Positions 33,975 to 44,505 of a stretch of 64,000 nt of DNA are shown here, one piece after another (position 1 is the first letter of the stretch; each line of letters starts with the position of its first letter). The position numbers were made by a program, and so were the translations under genes. The notes under the pieces were generated by a model. That model saw only the letters and a list, made by a program, of their open reading frames with translations, did not search any database and was not told where the DNA came from. The DNA lies in NCBI RefSeq assembly GCF_007923355.1, contig NZ_VOGO01000012.1, forward strand, positions 49,999-113,998. The letters are read 5' to 3'. Origin of the DNA: Falsiphaeobacter marinintestinus (GTDB lineage: Bacteria > Pseudomonadota > Alphaproteobacteria > Rhodobacterales > Rhodobacteraceae).

Positions 33975-35438
33975 TTAGGTCTTTGCCAAATTGGTCCCGT
34001 CAGCCGGGATCATGCGAAACCCGGCATAGGCGAAGGTGATTGTGATCAGCGGGTTGAGAATATTGAAGATTGCAAATGGCAAATAGGAAATCGTGGCCAC
34101 GCCAAGTGTTGCGGCCATGTAGGCGCCACAGCTGTTCCAGGGAACAAGCGCGCTGGTCACGGTCGCTGAATCCCCGACCGCGCGTGACAGAACCACGGGG
34201 CTGAGGCCCATTTTCCGGAACGCCTTTTGAAACAGCTTTCCTGGCAGGACGATGGCAATGTATTGATCCGAGGCCAGCAGATTGGTGCTGATTGCCGCGA
34301 CAACCAGCGATGTCACAAGGCGACCGGTGGTCTTGGCTGCGGCAAGAATTGGGGCAATCAACCGATCCAGAACGCCGATCCGATCAATGATCCCGCCGAA
34401 CGCCAGCGCTGTCAGGATCAGCCAGATCGTGACCAGCATGCTGGACATACCACCGCGACTTAGAAACTGATCCAGAACCGGCGCGCCGGTGTCCGAGACA
34501 TACCCGTTGGCCATCGCAGACCAGACTCCCTTGAGAAGTCCAAGGCCATTAGGAAGCTCAGGATCCGCTGCGAGCGACAGCACGTTTTCCGGCGACAGGG
34601 TGACAGCCACAATACCACCAGCCAATGCCCCGACGAAAATAGTCAAAAACGGCGGGAACCGAAGGATCGCCAAAACCAATACGACAACGAGCGGCAGAAA
34701 CGGGATAAAGGACACATTGAAATGTTGCCTCAAGCCCGCAGTCATGTCCGTAGCGTCAAAGTCACTTGGCTGCCCCAGAAACCAGAAGAACAGCAGGGTC
34801 AGCACAAGCGTGGGTACCGAGGTCCACAGTGTTTCGATGATGTGTTGATAAAGATCCGCCCCTGCTGCCGCCGTGGCAAGGTTGGTCGCGTCTGACAAGG
34901 GCGAGGATTTGTCGCCAAAATAGGACCCCGAAATAATGGCGCCCGCCGTGATGGCCGGGTTCAGCCCCATCTGAAAGGACACCCCCATCAGGCCAATTCC
35001 AAGAGTCCCGGCAACTGTCCAGGAACTGCCGACACAAAGGGCAACAACCGCACAGATAAGAACCACGGTGAAATAGAAATAATCGGGCGACAACACCTGA
35101 AGGCCCCAATAGACCATGGCGATCAATGTGCCGCTCATCGCCCAGGTTCCGATCAGAGATCCGACCGCCAACAGGATAAACACGGCCCCAATTCCGGTCG
35201 TAACACTTTCGGTTGCGGCTTCGCCCATTTCCTTGAAAGACCAGCCAAATCTGCGCCCGACCATCGCCGCGACCAAGGCCGAGAACAACAAGGCGATCTG
35301 GTTCGGGCCGCTGGCGGCCTCATCTTCGAACAGATAATAGGCAAACCCCAAAAGGATCATCAGCACAAAAATCGGCACCAATGCAGCCGTTGTGCCCGGC
35401 TGTCTGTTCTGTTCGTCCGAATTAGCCTGTTCACTCAT
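33975..35438 (-). CDS. NhaC-family Na+/H+ antiporter
   Basis: This 487-residue membrane protein has about 11-12 predicted membrane segments and the NhaC-type motif GSYFGDKSSPLSDATNLA near residues 171-188, where the Asp residues are involved in ion exchange. A second region, LIAPILAAAKTTGRLVTSLVVAAISTNLLASDQYIAIVLPG, lies near 365. Family members exchange Na+ for H+, and some relatives carry malate/lactate or amino acids (MleN, YqkI). It precedes the DUF1622 gene's downstream end by 8 bp on the same strand, so the two may be co-transcribed. Confidence 0.88.
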   Translation of the reverse strand: MSEQANSDEQNRQPGTTAALVPIFVLMILLGFAYYLFEDEAASGPNQIALLFSALVAAMVGRRFGWSFKEMGEAATESVTTGIGAVFILLAVGSLIGTWAMSGTLIAMVYWGLQVLSPDYFYFTVVLICAVVALCVGSSWTVAGTLGIGLMGVSFQMGLNPAITAGAIISGSYFGDKSSPLSDATNLATAAAGADLYQHIIETLWTSVPTLVLTLLFFWFLGQPSDFDATDMTAGLRQHFNVSFIPFLPLVVVLVLAILRFPPFLTIFVGALAGGIVAVTLSPENVLSLAADPELPNGLGLLKGVWSAMANGYVSDTGAPVLDQFLSRGGMSSMLVTIWLILTALAFGGIIDRIGVLDRLIAPILAAAKTTGRLVTSLVVAAISTNLLASDQYIAIVLPGKLFQKAFRKMGLSPVVLSRAVGDSATVTSALVPWNSCGAYMAATLGVATISYLPFAIFNILNPLITITFAYAGFRMIPADGTNLAKT

Positions 35439-35446
35439 GTCCTTGG

Positions 35447-35833
35447 CTATCCCTTGTCAGATTTGATGGGGGTGCTGTCGGGTTCCAATTGCGACCGTTC
35501 TAATTGCCGGACTTCCTGATCCAGGAAAAAGGCCAGTATCACGCGGATTACGACAGTTCCCGCGAGAAACGCCAATTGGTCCAGCGTGCGATGCGCGATG
35601 CTGTGCAGGATGTCGGAAACGATCAGCACTTCAAGCGCAACGAGAATCCACTGGCCCAACGTCATTCGGAAGGATCGCAGGATCGATGCTGAGAGGTGCA
35701 GACGCGACCCGCTTTCTGCGGCCCAAGCTGCTCTGCACGCAAGGGTCATTGCGGTGATCAATCCGAAGATCAGTAGACCGATTGCAAAGAAATCGATCCA
35801 GTCCGCAAGTTGCTCTATCGCATGCAAAAGCAT
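35447..35833 (-). CDS. DUF1622-family membrane protein
   Basis: This 128-residue protein is read from the ATG at 35833; an upstream GTG at 35881 gives a longer, less likely product. It has three hydrophobic segments (about 11-33, 50-70, 78-100) and the DUF1622 core SFRMTLGQWILVALEVLIVSDILHSI. The family is widespread and of unknown function. It lies just upstream of the NhaC-type antiporter gene on the same strand, suggesting a shared transcript. Confidence 0.8.
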   Translation of the reverse strand: MLLHAIEQLADWIDFFAIGLLIFGLITAMTLACRAAWAAESGSRLHLSASILRSFRMTLGQWILVALEVLIVSDILHSIAHRTLDQLAFLAGTVVIRVILAFFLDQEVRQLERSQLEPDSTPIKSDKG

Positions 35834-36032
35834 GGCTTTGATTTTCTCCTGATGCCGGTCACGTGTCTGGACTTGCACCAACCCTAACCCGGAAGGTCAG
35901 TTGGCCCTGTACAGATCATCCGCGCCCCGGACACTCGGGAACGAATCTTGCAAAACAACTGTGGCGGTGCAAGGCTTGTGTCGAGGCAGGACATGATTTC
36001 GTGCTTCGTGCTTGCCGGACGGATTTGATTTC

Positions 36033-37475
36033 ATGAACAAGTTCAAGTTCCCCACCGCGTTCACAATTCTATTTGCGCTGATCGCCTTCGTCGCGCTGAT
36101 GACATGGGTCATACCCGCAGGCGAATATGATCGCGCCATGAACGACGCGCTTGGAAGCGAAGCGCCGATTCCCGGCAGCTACCACCGTGTTGATGCCAAT
36201 CCACAGGGATTGACCGCCGTTCTGCTGGCCCCGATCGCGGGCATGTACGATCCGGGGTTACTGGGGTCTTCGTCCAGTGCGGCCATTGATGTCGCCCTGT
36301 TTGTTCTCATCATCGGCGGCTTCCTGATGGTGGTCACCCGCACAGGTGCCATCGATGCGGGAATCGGCTGGCTGCTTCACAAGCTTGAAGGCCGCGAGAT
36401 CCTCATGATCCCGATCCTGATGATCGTCTTCGGCCTTGGCGGTACCAGCTATGGCATGGCCGAGGAATCACTGGCGTTTTACGCGCTGATCATCCCGGTG
36501 TTCATGCGTGCCGGGTATGACGCGCTGACCGGCGTGGCTGTGATCATGCTGGGGGCAGGCATTGGCACGATGGGATCGACCTTTAACGCCTTTGCAACGG
36601 TCGTGGCGTCACAGGGCGCGGGTATCCCGTTTACCGACGGGATCGTTCTGCGGTTTGTCGTGTTGGCGCTCAGCATGGCTGCGGGGATCGTCTTTGTCAT
36701 GCGATACGCCACCAAGATCAAAGCCGATCCCTCCAAGTCAGTTGTCGCAGATCAGGCTGACGAAAACCGCGCACATTTCCTGCAGCATGCTGATGCAACG
36801 GATGGTGAGTTTCCCGACTTCACGCGCGTCCGCTCCATCATTCTGATCCTGTTTGGGCTGACATTTGCCGTCATGATCTATGGCGTGGTCGCATTGGATT
36901 GGTGGATGGGCGAAATGTCCGGCTTGTTCCTTGCCATGTCAATTGTCGTCTGGGGCGTCGGCAAGTTTGACGAAGGCTCGCGCATGGACGAAGCGACCTT
37001 TGTCGAAACCTTCATCAACGGCGCACGCGACCTTTTGGGTGTCGCGCTGATCATTGGGGTGGCACGCGGCGTGGTTGTCATCATGGATGCTGGCAGGATC
37101 ACCGATACAATCCTGGCCAGTGCCGAGGGCCTCGTGTCGGGGCTGAGCGAATACATGTTCATCAATGCGATGTTCGGCATCCAGATCCTGATGTCTTTCC
37201 TGGTGCCGTCGTCTTCCGGGCTGGCAACCCTGTCTATGCCGATCATGGCGCCGCTGGCCGATTTTGCAGGCGTCGGGCGGGATCTGGTCGTAACCGCGTA
37301 TCAATCGGCGAATGGCTGGGTGAATCTGTTCAACCCGACCTTTGCGGTTGTCATGGGCGGGTTGGCGATTGGCCGGGTGTCCTATGACCGCTGGCTAAAG
37401 TTCATCGCACCGCTGCTGTTGGTTCTTGCGGTTATTATCGTTGCTGTTCTGAGTGTCGGGGCGGCCATGTCCTGA
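36033..37475 (+). CDS. YfcC-family carrier (probable arginine/ornithine antiporter)
   Basis: This 480-residue membrane protein, read from the ATG at 36033 after GACGGA, belongs to the YfcC/C4-dicarboxylate-carrier-like family. It has about 11 membrane segments and the motif GTMGSTFNAFATVVASQGAGI near residue 180 and SFLVPSSSGLATLSMPIMAPL near 388. In bacteria with arginine deiminase genes, carriers of this kind often replace ArcD to exchange arginine for ornithine. Being first in the run YfcC-ArcA-ArcB-ArcC supports this, though it remains inference. Confidence 0.85.
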   Translation: MNKFKFPTAFTILFALIAFVALMTWVIPAGEYDRAMNDALGSEAPIPGSYHRVDANPQGLTAVLLAPIAGMYDPGLLGSSSSAAIDVALFVLIIGGFLMVVTRTGAIDAGIGWLLHKLEGREILMIPILMIVFGLGGTSYGMAEESLAFYALIIPVFMRAGYDALTGVAVIMLGAGIGTMGSTFNAFATVVASQGAGIPFTDGIVLRFVVLALSMAAGIVFVMRYATKIKADPSKSVVADQADENRAHFLQHADATDGEFPDFTRVRSIILILFGLTFAVMIYGVVALDWWMGEMSGLFLAMSIVVWGVGKFDEGSRMDEATFVETFINGARDLLGVALIIGVARGVVVIMDAGRITDTILASAEGLVSGLSEYMFINAMFGIQILMSFLVPSSSGLATLSMPIMAPLADFAGVGRDLVVTAYQSANGWVNLFNPTFAVVMGGLAIGRVSYDRWLKFIAPLLLVLAVIIVAVLSVGAAMS

Positions 37476-37558
37476 GATGTTGCCGGGGTTGGCCGTGCGG
37501 GTCACGCCCAACACAAACCCGATATTATGAAGTGAAACAGAACTATTAGAGGTTGGCC

Positions 37559-38785
37559 ATGAGACTTGGTGTTCATTCCGAAGTTGGAAAACTGCGAAAG
37601 GTCATGGTTTCCCGTCCGTCGCTGGCACATGATCGCCTGACACCGGGAAACTGCGAGGAACTGCTGTTCGATGATGTGCTTTGGGTCGAACAGGCCCGCA
37701 AGGATCACGCAGAATTTGTACAAGTCATGGAAGCACGCGGTGTCGAGGTTTTTGATATTCAGGACCTGTTGGCCGAGGCAATTGATCAGACCCCTGAAAC
37801 AAGGGCCTTCCTGCTTGATCGACTGATCACCCCAAATTCGGTCGGGCCCGGCATGGCACAAGGCATGCGCCCCTGGCTGGGTGAATTGGACGGCGCCGCT
37901 TTGGCGCGGCAGCTAATGGGGGGCATCGTCGTCGAAGATGTCCCAACAGGCGAACTGACGGAACTGGTCAAACAGGAGTTGCCAGGCAGCGAATTTCTTT
38001 CGCCTGCTGTTCCGAACGCCCTGTTCCAGCGCGACCCGTCTTGCTGGATTTACGGCGGGGTCACCTGCAATCCGATGTACTGGCCTGCCCGCAAGCCCGA
38101 AACTCTGTTCCAGCGCGCGGTGTATAAATTTCACCCGATGTTCATGCAGGCCGAGTTTGAATTCTGGTGGGGAAACAGCGACGAACACTTCCAGAATGCC
38201 AGCCTCGAAGGTGGCGATGTGATGCCGATCGGGCATGGCACAGTCTTAATCGGAATGGGCGAACGAACCACGCGGCAGGCGGTGGCCCAGGTTGCTCAAA
38301 GCCTTTTTGCCCGAGGCGGGGCAACCCGCGTGGTGGCCTGCGCCATGCCAAAATCGCGCGCCGCGATGCATCTGGACACCGTGTTTACCTGTTTGGAACA
38401 AGACAAGGTCACGGCGTTTATGGAAGTCGCCGAGGCGATCACATGCTTTTCCCTGCGCCCCGACGACGACGGCGGCATAGTCACCCATAAGGACAGCGGG
38501 TCTATTTTTGACGTCTATAAAGAAGCGCAAGATTTGTCCGACCTGATCGTTATCCCGACAGGTGGCAACGATTTCCAATCCCAACGGGAACAATGGGATG
38601 ACGGCAACAATGTCGTCGCTCTCGAACCCGGCGTTGTCGTCGGATACGAACGCAACACCTTTACCAACAACAGAATGCGCGACGCGGGCGTCGAAGTCAT
38701 CGAGATCAGCGGTCAGGAACTGGGCCGCGGACGTGGCGGCGGCCACTGCATGACCTGCCCCATCCTGCGCGACCCTGTTTACTGA
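37559..38785 (+). CDS. arcA: Arginine deiminase
   Basis: This 408-residue enzyme converts arginine to citrulline and ammonia. The ATG at 37559 follows AGAGG; a TTG two codons earlier is less likely. Guanidino-modifying motifs are present: N-terminal [26 protein letters not shown] near 162, EGGDVMPIG near 219, HLDTVFTCL near 273 and, at the C-terminus, [18 protein letters not shown] with the catalytic Cys near 398. It is the first step of the arginine deiminase pathway, and arcB and arcC follow directly. The pathway yields ATP from arginine, mostly under low oxygen. Confidence 0.96.
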   Translation: MRLGVHSEVGKLRKVMVSRPSLAHDRLTPGNCEELLFDDVLWVEQARKDHAEFVQVMEARGVEVFDIQDLLAEAIDQTPETRAFLLDRLITPNSVGPGMAQGMRPWLGELDGAALARQLMGGIVVEDVPTGELTELVKQELPGSEFLSPAVPNALFQRDPSCWIYGGVTCNPMYWPARKPETLFQRAVYKFHPMFMQAEFEFWWGNSDEHFQNASLEGGDVMPIGHGTVLIGMGERTTRQAVAQVAQSLFARGGATRVVACAMPKSRAAMHLDTVFTCLEQDKVTAFMEVAEAITCFSLRPDDDGGIVTHKDSGSIFDVYKEAQDLSDLIVIPTGGNDFQSQREQWDDGNNVVALEPGVVVGYERNTFTNNRMRDAGVEVIEISGQELGRGRGGGHCMTCPILRDPVY

Positions 38786-38810
38786 ACTCATTTTTCCAGG
38801 AGACACTTCA

Positions 38811-39809
38811 ATGGCTTTCAACCTTTCCAGCCGCAGCTTTCTGAAAATCGCCGACTTCACCCAACGCGAGATGCTGTTCCTTCTGGATCTGGCACGCGAT
38901 CTGAAGCGGGCGAAATACTCACATTCCGAACAGCAATCCCTGAAGGGCAAGAACATTTGCCTGATCTTCGAAAAGACATCGACCCGGACCCGCTGTGCCT
39001 TTGAAGTCGCCGCCTACGATCAGGGCGCAAACATCACCTATCTGGATCCGTCGGGGTCGCAGATCGGCCACAAGGAATCGATGAAAGATACCGCCCGTGT
39101 TCTGGGCAGGATGTTCGACGGTATCGAGTTTCGCGGGGCCGGACAGGATATGGTTGAAGAACTGTCGGATTATGCCGGCGTGCCGGTTTACAATGGTCTG
39201 ACCGACGAATGGCATCCGACCCAGATGCTGGCCGACATGATGACAATGATTGAACATGCCGACAAACCGCGTCGCGACATCGCTTATGCGTATACCGGCG
39301 ACTGCCACTCGAACATGGGCAACTCGCTTTTGATGCTGGGGGCGATCATGGGGTGTGACGTTCGGATGATATCTCCCAAGCAGACTCAGCCGCATGACGA
39401 CGTTCGCGATCTGGCCATGGAACGCGCCGCAAAGTCGGGCGCCCGCATCACCATTACTGACGATCTGGCCGCTGTCGAAGGCGTTGATTTCATCCATACC
39501 GATGTCTGGGTGTCGATGGGGGAACCGCAAGAGGTCTGGGCCGAGCGGATCAAGTTGCTGTCGCCGTATCAGGTGAACATGGATCTGATGAAGCGATCTG
39601 GAAACCCGGCCGTCAAGTTCATGCATTGCCTACCGGCATTCCACAACACCGACACCCAGGTCGGCAAGGACATCCATGAAAAATTCGGGATTACCGAAAT
39701 GGAAGTCACGGACGAGGTATTCGAAAGCGATATGAACATCGCGTTCGAACAGGCGGAAAACCGGTTGCACACGATCAAGGCGATCCTCGTGGCCACGTTA
39801 GGGAACTGA
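38811..39809 (+). CDS. arcB: Ornithine carbamoyltransferase (catabolic)
   Basis: This 332-residue enzyme converts citrulline and phosphate to ornithine and carbamoyl phosphate in the deiminase pathway. The carbamoyl-phosphate-binding motif S-T-R-T-R lies near residues 56-60, HPTQ near 134 and the catalytic HCLPAFH near 272. It starts 25 bp after arcA with AGGAGA upstream and ends 3 bp before arcC. The operon position indicates the catabolic rather than the biosynthetic (ArgF) role. Confidence 0.96.
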   Translation: MAFNLSSRSFLKIADFTQREMLFLLDLARDLKRAKYSHSEQQSLKGKNICLIFEKTSTRTRCAFEVAAYDQGANITYLDPSGSQIGHKESMKDTARVLGRMFDGIEFRGAGQDMVEELSDYAGVPVYNGLTDEWHPTQMLADMMTMIEHADKPRRDIAYAYTGDCHSNMGNSLLMLGAIMGCDVRMISPKQTQPHDDVRDLAMERAAKSGARITITDDLAAVEGVDFIHTDVWVSMGEPQEVWAERIKLLSPYQVNMDLMKRSGNPAVKFMHCLPAFHNTDTQVGKDIHEKFGITEMEVTDEVFESDMNIAFEQAENRLHTIKAILVATLGN

Positions 39810-39812
39810 GCC

Positions 39813-40742
39813 ATGCGCATCGTGGTGGCTTTGGGCGGCAACGCGTTGTTACGCCGCGGGCAGGCAATGACTGCGGACAACCAACGTGGAAACGTACGGA
39901 TTGCGGCTGCAACGCTGGCCCCGTTGGCGATGGAGAATGATCTGGTCATTACCCATGGCAACGGTCCGCAGGTTGGCCTTCTGGCATTGCAGGAGGCCGC
40001 TTATACAGCCGTCGACGAATACCCGCTGGATGTGCTGGTTGGGGAAACCATGGGTATGATCGGTTACATGATCGAGCAGGAGATGGGTAATCTTTTGCCG
40101 TTCGACAAACCGTTGGCCACGGTTCTGACCATGGTCGAGGTCGATCCGAAGGATGCAGCCTTTGCCGATCCGACCAAGTTTATCGGGCCAGTGTATACCG
40201 AAGCAGACGCCAAAGCCAATGCCACCGAAAAGGGATGGGTCGTCAAACAGGATGGCGACATGTGGCGCCGTGTGGTGCCATCGCCTGCCCCCAAGCGTAT
40301 CTTTCAGGTCCGCCCCATCCGTTGGCTTCTCGACAAAGGCTCGATCGTGATTGCTGCCGGCGGGGGTGGCATCCCGACAATGTACGATTCCGAAGGAAAT
40401 CTGGAAGGTGTCGAATGCGTAATCGACAAAGACCATTGTTCGTCGATGTTGGCGCGCGAAATCGAGGCTGATGCGTTTGTCGTCGCAACAGATACGGACT
40501 CCGTTTACATCGACTGGGGTACGCTTGACCAGTTGGCTATCCGACGTGCGTCCCCCGATCAGATGGACAACTACGACTTCCCTGCCGGTTCGATGGGGCC
40601 AAAGGTCAAGTCAGCACAGGATTTTGCACGCGCAACCGGCAAACCCGCCGTTATCTGTGCGTTGGCTGACATTCCGGATGCTTTGCGCGGGGAAAAAGGC
40701 ACGACGATCGATCCTGATACGGTCGATTTGATAACGCTGTAA
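39813..40742 (+). CDS. arcC: Carbamate kinase
   Basis: This 309-residue enzyme makes ATP from carbamoyl phosphate and ADP, completing the arginine deiminase pathway. It has the amino-acid-kinase opening [24 protein letters not shown] near 49, [10 protein letters not shown] near 183 and [14 protein letters not shown] near 228. It starts 3 bp after arcB. With arcA and arcB it gives a complete pathway; no dedicated regulator (ArgR/Anr type) lies beside it. Confidence 0.96.
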   Translation: MRIVVALGGNALLRRGQAMTADNQRGNVRIAAATLAPLAMENDLVITHGNGPQVGLLALQEAAYTAVDEYPLDVLVGETMGMIGYMIEQEMGNLLPFDKPLATVLTMVEVDPKDAAFADPTKFIGPVYTEADAKANATEKGWVVKQDGDMWRRVVPSPAPKRIFQVRPIRWLLDKGSIVIAAGGGGIPTMYDSEGNLEGVECVIDKDHCSSMLAREIEADAFVVATDTDSVYIDWGTLDQLAIRRASPDQMDNYDFPAGSMGPKVKSAQDFARATGKPAVICALADIPDALRGEKGTTIDPDTVDLITL

Positions 40743-40783
40743 CAGATGCCCGGCAGATACAGCCAGACCTATGGGAGAATGTG

Positions 40784-43522
40784 ATGAGTACGGACCCTCA
40801 CCAAAATGCTAGCGAAACACAGTCTGGCGACGCTCCCTGGATGCAATCGGCAGAAGTCGTCGCCGCGGATCTGAATACATCTCTTGAAACGGGCCTGACG
40901 GCAGTTGCCGCCACGTCTGTCTTGCAGCGCGTCGGGCAGAACCGCCTGACCGAGTCCGCCAGTGTGTCGCCCTTCATGTTGTTCCTGAACCAATTCCGCA
41001 ATCCGCTTCTGGTTATCCTGATCATTGGTGCCCTGATCTCGGGGTATACCGGCCATATCGTCGATGCGGTCGCAATCCTGGTGATTGTTATCATCAACGC
41101 ACTGATCAGCTTTTTGCAGGAAAACCGGGCAGCGCAATCGTTGGCTGCACTTAAGGACATGGCTGCTCCGCTGGCCTTCGTACGACGGGATGGCCCGTGG
41201 CAAGAGATCCCGGCTACCGATATTGTGCCGGGCGACATCATCCGGTGCAAAGCTGGCGATATTCTTGCTGCGGATGTCCGGTTCGGCGAAGCCAACAGTC
41301 TGCAAATCGACGAAGCCGCGCTCACCGGCGAGTCCGAACCAGTCGACAAACACACTCTGGCAATCCAGGCCGAGGACGTAACGCTGGCCGACCGCCTGAA
41401 CATGGGTTTCATGAGCACAAAGGTCACAAACGGTACAGGGCTGGGGATCGTGACGGCCACAGGCATGAAGACCGAAGTGGGCCATATCGCGCACCTGATG
41501 GCCACGGCGGAAGAACCCAAGACACCGCTGCAACAAAGGATCGAACACCTTTCCAAGATACTGATCGGGGCCGCTTTGGCAGTTGTTGCCGTGGTCATTG
41601 GCATCGGCGTATTTCAGGGCATGGACCTGACCGAGATGCTGAATACCGGTATCTCTTTGTCGGTTGCGGCCATCCCGGAAGGTCTGCCGACAGTGGTGAC
41701 CATCGTGCTGACGCTCGGGTCGCAACGCATGGCCCAGAACAACGCGTTGGCACGACGGTTAAGTTCAGTCGAAACGCTGGGCACAACGTCGGTGATCTGT
41801 TCGGACAAGACCGGGACGCTGACCCAGAACCAGATGCAGGTGATGCGGCTTTGGGCCGGTGGAAAGGTCTGGACCGTTACTGGCGAGGGGTTTGATCCAA
41901 ATGGCGAGTTCATCGACCCGGACGGCAACGCGGCCAATATCCGTAAAGAGTTCGATCTGCGCCAGATGCTCAACATCTCGGCCTATTGCAACGATGCTGA
42001 ACTGACCGAAATGGATGGTCGGCCCGGTGTTCAGGGCAACCCGACAGAAGGGGCGCTGGTCGTCGCGGCAGCCAAGGTCGGATTGTCACGGCAACGGTTG
42101 CACGAAAAAAAGGTCGCAACGCTTCAGACGTTTCCGTTCGACAGCACCCGCAAGATGATGAGCCTTCATGTCAAACTGCCAGCGGGTGAGAATTTCCTTG
42201 TCGCCAAAGGCGCGCCGGATGTCATCCTGGCCCGCGCCAAAGGTGTCTGGATCAACGGCGAACAGCACGACCTGACAGATGACCGCCGCGCCCAGATCGA
42301 GGCCGTCATCGACGACTTTGGCAGCAAAGCCCTGCGCACACTGGCTGTGGCTTACCGACAAACCGATGACGGCACATTCGATCCGAACAACCCGGAACAG
42401 AACATCATCCTGATCGGGATCCACGGTATTATGGATCCACCGCGTCCCGAGGTGAAAGTCGCCGTTGCAGACGCAACCGAAGCTGGCATCCGCACCGTCA
42501 TGATCACCGGCGACCACGCCGTGACCGCGCAAGCCATCGCCGAACAGATCGGCATCAAGACACGGGACGATCAGACCGTTCATACGGGCTCAGAGCTGGA
42601 CCTGATGACGGAAGACGATCTTGAACAGGTGGTTGACCACGCAGCCGTCTTTGCCCGCGTGACCCCCGAACACAAACTGCGCATTGTGAGCGCACTGCAA
42701 CGCCGGGGCGAAGTCGCCGCGATGACCGGAGATGGCGTCAACGATGCCCCGGCCCTTCGGACAGCCGACATTGGCATCGCGATGGGCATCACGGGCACCT
42801 CTGTGGCCAAAGACAGTGCCGCCCTGATTTTGCTGGACGACAATTTTTCGACCATTGTCAAAGCCGTGCGGGAAGGACGCCGGATCTATGACAACCTGCT
42901 CAAGTTCGTGCGCCAGGCCCTGACCGCGAACGTGGCCGAAGTGTCGACGATCCTGTTCGCCTTTATCCTTATGGGGTCTGACCCTTTGATGCCATTGACG
43001 CCATTGATGATCCTCTGGGTCAATCTGGTGTCCGACGGTATTCCTGCCTTGGCGTTGGGGTTTGAGGAAGCTGAAGACGATGTCATGCAGCGCAAGCCCA
43101 GACATAGGGACGAAGACATTTTTGCCGGCGGGATGAAAGAACGGATCCTGTTGCGCGGACTGGCTGTGGGTGGCGTGACCTTCTACGTCTTCAGCACGGC
43201 ATTGACGCAAGGGTTGGACCTGCAGGCCGCCCAGACCATGGCCTTTGTGACGTTGATGTTTGCCCAGATCTGGCACGTGTTCGATGCGCGATCAACCTCG
43301 ACCCTGTTTCGCAAATCTCCGATCGGAAACCCGAAGCTGCTGATGGCCGTGGCGCTGTCACTGTGCCTCTCCGCCATAGCCGTGTTCACGCCACTGGGGC
43401 ATTTCGTGCTCGGCACCACCAGCCTGTCCGGCTACACGCTGATCGGATGCGCCAGCATCGCGGCCTTGCCCACACTGGTTCTGTCCGGACTAAAAGAAAT
43501 CTTCGGCTTCCGGTTTTTGTGA
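40784..43522 (+). CDS. P-type cation ATPase, Ca2+-transporting type (P2A/P2B)
   Basis: This 912-residue ATPase, read from the ATG at 40784 after GGGAG, has the P-type motifs in order: ALTGES near 180 (phosphatase), PEGLP near 295 in membrane segment 4, DKTGTLTQNQ near 344 (phosphorylated Asp), MITGDHAVTA near 573, and TGDGVNDAPALRTADIG near 647. NLVSDGIPALALGFE in segment 6 matches the Ca2+-site pattern of SERCA/PMCA-type pumps, so Ca2+ export is the best call; Mg2+ or Mn2+ is possible. It follows arcC by 41 bp on the same strand, so ATP made by ArcC could be used nearby, but a functional link is only a guess. Confidence 0.9.
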   Translation: MSTDPHQNASETQSGDAPWMQSAEVVAADLNTSLETGLTAVAATSVLQRVGQNRLTESASVSPFMLFLNQFRNPLLVILIIGALISGYTGHIVDAVAILVIVIINALISFLQENRAAQSLAALKDMAAPLAFVRRDGPWQEIPATDIVPGDIIRCKAGDILAADVRFGEANSLQIDEAALTGESEPVDKHTLAIQAEDVTLADRLNMGFMSTKVTNGTGLGIVTATGMKTEVGHIAHLMATAEEPKTPLQQRIEHLSKILIGAALAVVAVVIGIGVFQGMDLTEMLNTGISLSVAAIPEGLPTVVTIVLTLGSQRMAQNNALARRLSSVETLGTTSVICSDKTGTLTQNQMQVMRLWAGGKVWTVTGEGFDPNGEFIDPDGNAANIRKEFDLRQMLNISAYCNDAELTEMDGRPGVQGNPTEGALVVAAAKVGLSRQRLHEKKVATLQTFPFDSTRKMMSLHVKLPAGENFLVAKGAPDVILARAKGVWINGEQHDLTDDRRAQIEAVIDDFGSKALRTLAVAYRQTDDGTFDPNNPEQNIILIGIHGIMDPPRPEVKVAVADATEAGIRTVMITGDHAVTAQAIAEQIGIKTRDDQTVHTGSELDLMTEDDLEQVVDHAAVFARVTPEHKLRIVSALQRRGEVAAMTGDGVNDAPALRTADIGIAMGITGTSVAKDSAALILLDDNFSTIVKAVREGRRIYDNLLKFVRQALTANVAEVSTILFAFILMGSDPLMPLTPLMILWVNLVSDGIPALALGFEEAEDDVMQRKPRHRDEDIFAGGMKERILLRGLAVGGVTFYVFSTALTQGLDLQAAQTMAFVTLMFAQIWHVFDARSTSTLFRKSPIGNPKLLMAVALSLCLSAIAVFTPLGHFVLGTTSLSGYTLIGCASIAALPTLVLSGLKEIFGFRFL

Positions 43523-43538
43523 GGACAAGAAAACCAAT

Positions 43539-44489
43539 ATGACAACCCATTTGAAGTCCAGCCCCGAAACCTGTGCCTGGGGTTTCTTTGATGCCGCGAT
43601 GCAGCCTGTCGTAGAAGTTCAAAGCGGCGATACAGTGGTCATCGAAACAGTTTCCGGGGGGCCAGATCAATTACCACCACAAGATGGCGGGTTCGACATT
43701 CCCGCAGAGCTTCTTGATATTCATGACCGTTCCGAGCGCCAGTTGCCAGGGCATATCCTGACCGGCCCTGTTGCGATTGCCGGGGCCAAGCCGGGGCATG
43801 TGCTTGAGGTTCAGATCATCGGCGTGAAGCTGCGCCAGAACTGGGGTTGGAACATTATCCGTCCGCTGTCCGGGACGTTGCCGGGGGAGTTCACGACCGC
43901 CCGAACCGAGATCATTCCGCTTGACCTCAAAGCCATGACCGCGCGACTTTCCTGGGGGCTGGAGTTACCCTTGAAGCCGTTCTTTGGCGTCATGGGTGTT
44001 GCGCCGCCGCAGAATTGGGGACGTATTTCGACAATCCAGCCCCGAGCACATGGCGGTAATCTCGACAACAAGGAACTGGGCGCCGGGTCTACGCTGTACC
44101 TGCCAGTCTTCGCCGAGGGTGCGCTGTTTTCCTGCGGCGACGGGCACGGAGCCCAAGGGGACGGTGAAGTCTGTGTTACAGCCATCGAGACCGCACTGGA
44201 AGGCACCTTCAAGCTGGTACTGCGCGATGATCTGGACTGGGATTACCCCCGGGCAGAAACTCCGACACATCTTATCACGATGGGAATGCACGAAGACCTT
44301 GATCGGTGTGCCGAAATGGCGTTGAGGGACATGATCGCGTGGATTGTCGCACGGACCGGGTTAAGCCGGGAAGACGCCTATATGCTGTGTTCGCTCGCCG
44401 GGGATCTGCGGATCACGCAGACTGTCAACGGAAACAAAGGCGTTCACATGATGATGGAAACCAATTTGCTAAACCCGCAAGCGGATTAA
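43539..44489 (+). CDS. Acetamidase/formamidase family protein
   Basis: This 316-residue protein belongs to the FmdA_AmdA family: HILTGPVAIAGAKPGHVLEVQI near 67, FFGVMGVAPP near 148, PRAHGGNLDNKELGAGSTLYLPVF near 167 and FSCGDGHGAQGDGEV near 195, with the conserved His and Asp residues of a likely metal-dependent amide hydrolase. Members release ammonia from formamide, acetamide or related amides. It begins 16 bp after the P-type ATPase gene. With the arginine deiminase genes upstream it fits a nitrogen-scavenging neighbourhood. Confidence 0.9.
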   Translation: MTTHLKSSPETCAWGFFDAAMQPVVEVQSGDTVVIETVSGGPDQLPPQDGGFDIPAELLDIHDRSERQLPGHILTGPVAIAGAKPGHVLEVQIIGVKLRQNWGWNIIRPLSGTLPGEFTTARTEIIPLDLKAMTARLSWGLELPLKPFFGVMGVAPPQNWGRISTIQPRAHGGNLDNKELGAGSTLYLPVFAEGALFSCGDGHGAQGDGEVCVTAIETALEGTFKLVLRDDLDWDYPRAETPTHLITMGMHEDLDRCAEMALRDMIAWIVARTGLSREDAYMLCSLAGDLRITQTVNGNKGVHMMMETNLLNPQAD

Positions 44490-44505
44490 ATGAAGGACAA
44501 AACGG

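Noticed and set aside
35834..36032. FNR/Anr-type box upstream of the arginine deiminase operon
   Set aside because: No TTGAT-N4-ATCAA-like sequence was found in this spacer or in the 37476-37558 gap.
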